In this document: positions 6,033 to 6,998 of the stretch, one piece after another
How positions within the stretch are numbered: position 1 is the first letter of the stretch
Layout of the letters: each line of letters begins with the position of its first letter
Assembly: GCA_028290765.1 (NCBI GenBank)
Contig: JAQGJF010000984.1
Location: forward strand, 1-6,998
From: Tardiphaga sp.
Lineage (GTDB): Bacteria > Pseudomonadota > Alphaproteobacteria > Rhizobiales > Xanthobacteraceae
Direction of reading: 5' to 3'
Length of the DNA: 6,998 bases
Position numbers and translations under genes: made by a program
Notes under the pieces: generated by a model
What the model saw: the letters and a program-made list of their open reading frames with translations, nothing else
Database searches by the model: none
What the model was told of the DNA's origin: nothing

Positions 6033-6971
6033 ATGACACCATCCGAACCGCTTCGTGATACGCGGATTCATCTCAACCACGGATCCGGTGCGATGCCCGC
6101 GGTCGGGTTCGGCACGCTGATTCCGGATCCTGTCGTGACCCGACAGGCGACCAGGGCTGCGTTGGAAGCGGGATTCCGGCATCTCGATGGTGCGGAGCGC
6201 TACCGCAACGAAGCCGCGGTGGGCGAGGCGATCCAGGAAGCGTTCAAGGCGGGGACGGTCCGGCGGGAGGATCTGTTCGTCACGACGAAGCTGTGGAACA
6301 CCAATCATCGTCCGGAGCGGGTCAAGCCCGCCTTCGATGCGAGCCGCCGGCGGCTGCAGCTCGACACTCTCGATTGCTATCTCATCCATACGCCGTTTGC
6401 GTTTCAGCCCGGCGACGAGCAGGACCCGAGGGATGCGCAGGGCCGGGTGATCTATGATTCCGGGGTGACGCTGGCGGAGACATGGGGCGCGCTGGAGCGC
6501 CTGGTGGACGACGGGCACTGCCGGTCGATCGGCCTGTCGGACATTACTTTAACGAAGCTGCGCGAGATCGTGGCGGTGGCGCGGATCAAGCCCGCCGTGG
6601 TGCAGGTCGAATCGCATCCGTATCTGCCGGAATGGGAGCTGCTCGAGTTCTGCAAGGCGCATGGCATCGTGCTGCTGGCGTTTGCCGCGCTCGGACATGC
6701 CATGGAGCCAAGACTCCTGGACGACCCGGTGATCACGGCGATCGCACGGCGTGTGCACAAGACACCGGCTCAGGTGGCGCTGGCCTGGGCCGTGCAGCGC
6801 GGCACTGCTTTCCTGACCACCTCGACCAAGCCTGCACGCATCCAGGAGAATTTTGATATTTCGGCGATCCCCGAAGACGCCATGCGGGAGATTCGGGACG
6901 TCACCACGAACGTCAGGTTCAATTCCGTGGTGGAGACCGGCGTGCCTGGATTTATTGCCCGGGCCAAGTGA
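6033..6971 (+). CDS. Aldo/keto reductase
   Basis: This is a cytoplasmic NAD(P)H-dependent oxidoreductase of the AKR superfamily, a single TIM-barrel domain of 312 residues, normal full length. It reduces aldehydes or ketones to alcohols; the natural substrate cannot be read. The catalytic tetrad is complete: Asp52 and Tyr57 in RHLDGAERY, Lys86 in FVTTKLWN and His119 in YLIHTPF. QVESHPYLPEWELLEFCKAH (191-210) is the conserved barrel strand and helix. The C-terminal cofactor segment is LTTSTKPARIQENF (261-274), where the common I-P-K-S is altered: Thr263 replaces the lysine that in many members contacts the 2'-phosphate of NADPH, while Ser264, Arg269 and Asn273 are kept. Phe217 takes the place of the Tyr that often stacks on nicotinamide. 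An insertion-like stretch at about 123-141 (QPGDEQDPRDAQGRVIY) lies after the catalytic His, as in eukaryote-like AKRs. It may be cotranscribed with the receptor gene 200 bases upstream, but the gap and leader hairpin suggest its own promoter. Confidence 0.94.
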   Translation: MTPSEPLRDTRIHLNHGSGAMPAVGFGTLIPDPVVTRQATRAALEAGFRHLDGAERYRNEAAVGEAIQEAFKAGTVRREDLFVTTKLWNTNHRPERVKPAFDASRRRLQLDTLDCYLIHTPFAFQPGDEQDPRDAQGRVIYDSGVTLAETWGALERLVDDGHCRSIGLSDITLTKLREIVAVARIKPAVVQVESHPYLPEWELLEFCKAHGIVLLAFAALGHAMEPRLLDDPVITAIARRVHKTPAQVALAWAVQRGTAFLTTSTKPARIQENFDISAIPEDAMREIRDVTTNVRFNSVVETGVPGFIARAK

Positions 6972-6998
6972 GCTGTCACGCAGGGCTATCGCATATGA

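Overview
The window reads as chromosomal DNA of a high-GC alphaproteobacterium, most likely Bradyrhizobium or a close relative such as Rhodopseudomonas. The two best pointers are a porin of the type expanded in that group (the ...DCPLTWNG...VYGTIDAG... opening and the ...NGLSQSNIG... stretch) and a dispersed palindromic repeat with GTCATTCCGGG outer ends around a CCGGAATCCATA hairpin. The assignment rests on recall of family features, not on a database search.

Layout from left to right: (1) 1-1344, the 3' part of an outer-membrane porin gene, + strand, cut by the window edge. (2) 1378-1527, a detached 3' tip of an alpha/beta-hydrolase gene on the minus strand. It is a 93% identical copy of the 3' end of the intact hydrolase gene 1.9 kb further on. 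(3) 1528-1740, an open + strand frame that looks like the 3' end of an unknown gene. (4) 1757-3283, a membrane sensor histidine kinase (CHASE3-HAMP-HisKA-HATPase), + strand, whose last four codons and stop lie inside the second copy of the repeat. (5) 3270-4046, the intact alpha/beta hydrolase, minus strand. (6) 4112-4244, the palindromic repeat. (7) 4301-4687, a carboxymuconolactone decarboxylase-family gene, minus strand. (8) 4836-5831, a Bug/TctC-type periplasmic solute receptor, + strand. (9) 6033-6971, an aldo/keto reductase, + strand.

The right half (hydrolase, CMD-family protein, Bug receptor, reductase) looks like accessory catabolic equipment: capture of a carboxylate in the periplasm, and hydrolysis, decarboxylation or reduction in the cytoplasm. 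The genes are on both strands and are not one operon, so the link is by neighbourhood only.

The most unusual part is 1378-3415. A histidine kinase plus the tail of an unknown gene sits between two direct copies of the same hydrolase 3' end. This looks like the scar of an insertion or recombination event at the 3' end of the hydrolase gene, next to the porin. All ten base differences between the two copies change an amino acid, which fits decay of the detached copy. No integrase, transposase, RNA gene or CRISPR array was seen.
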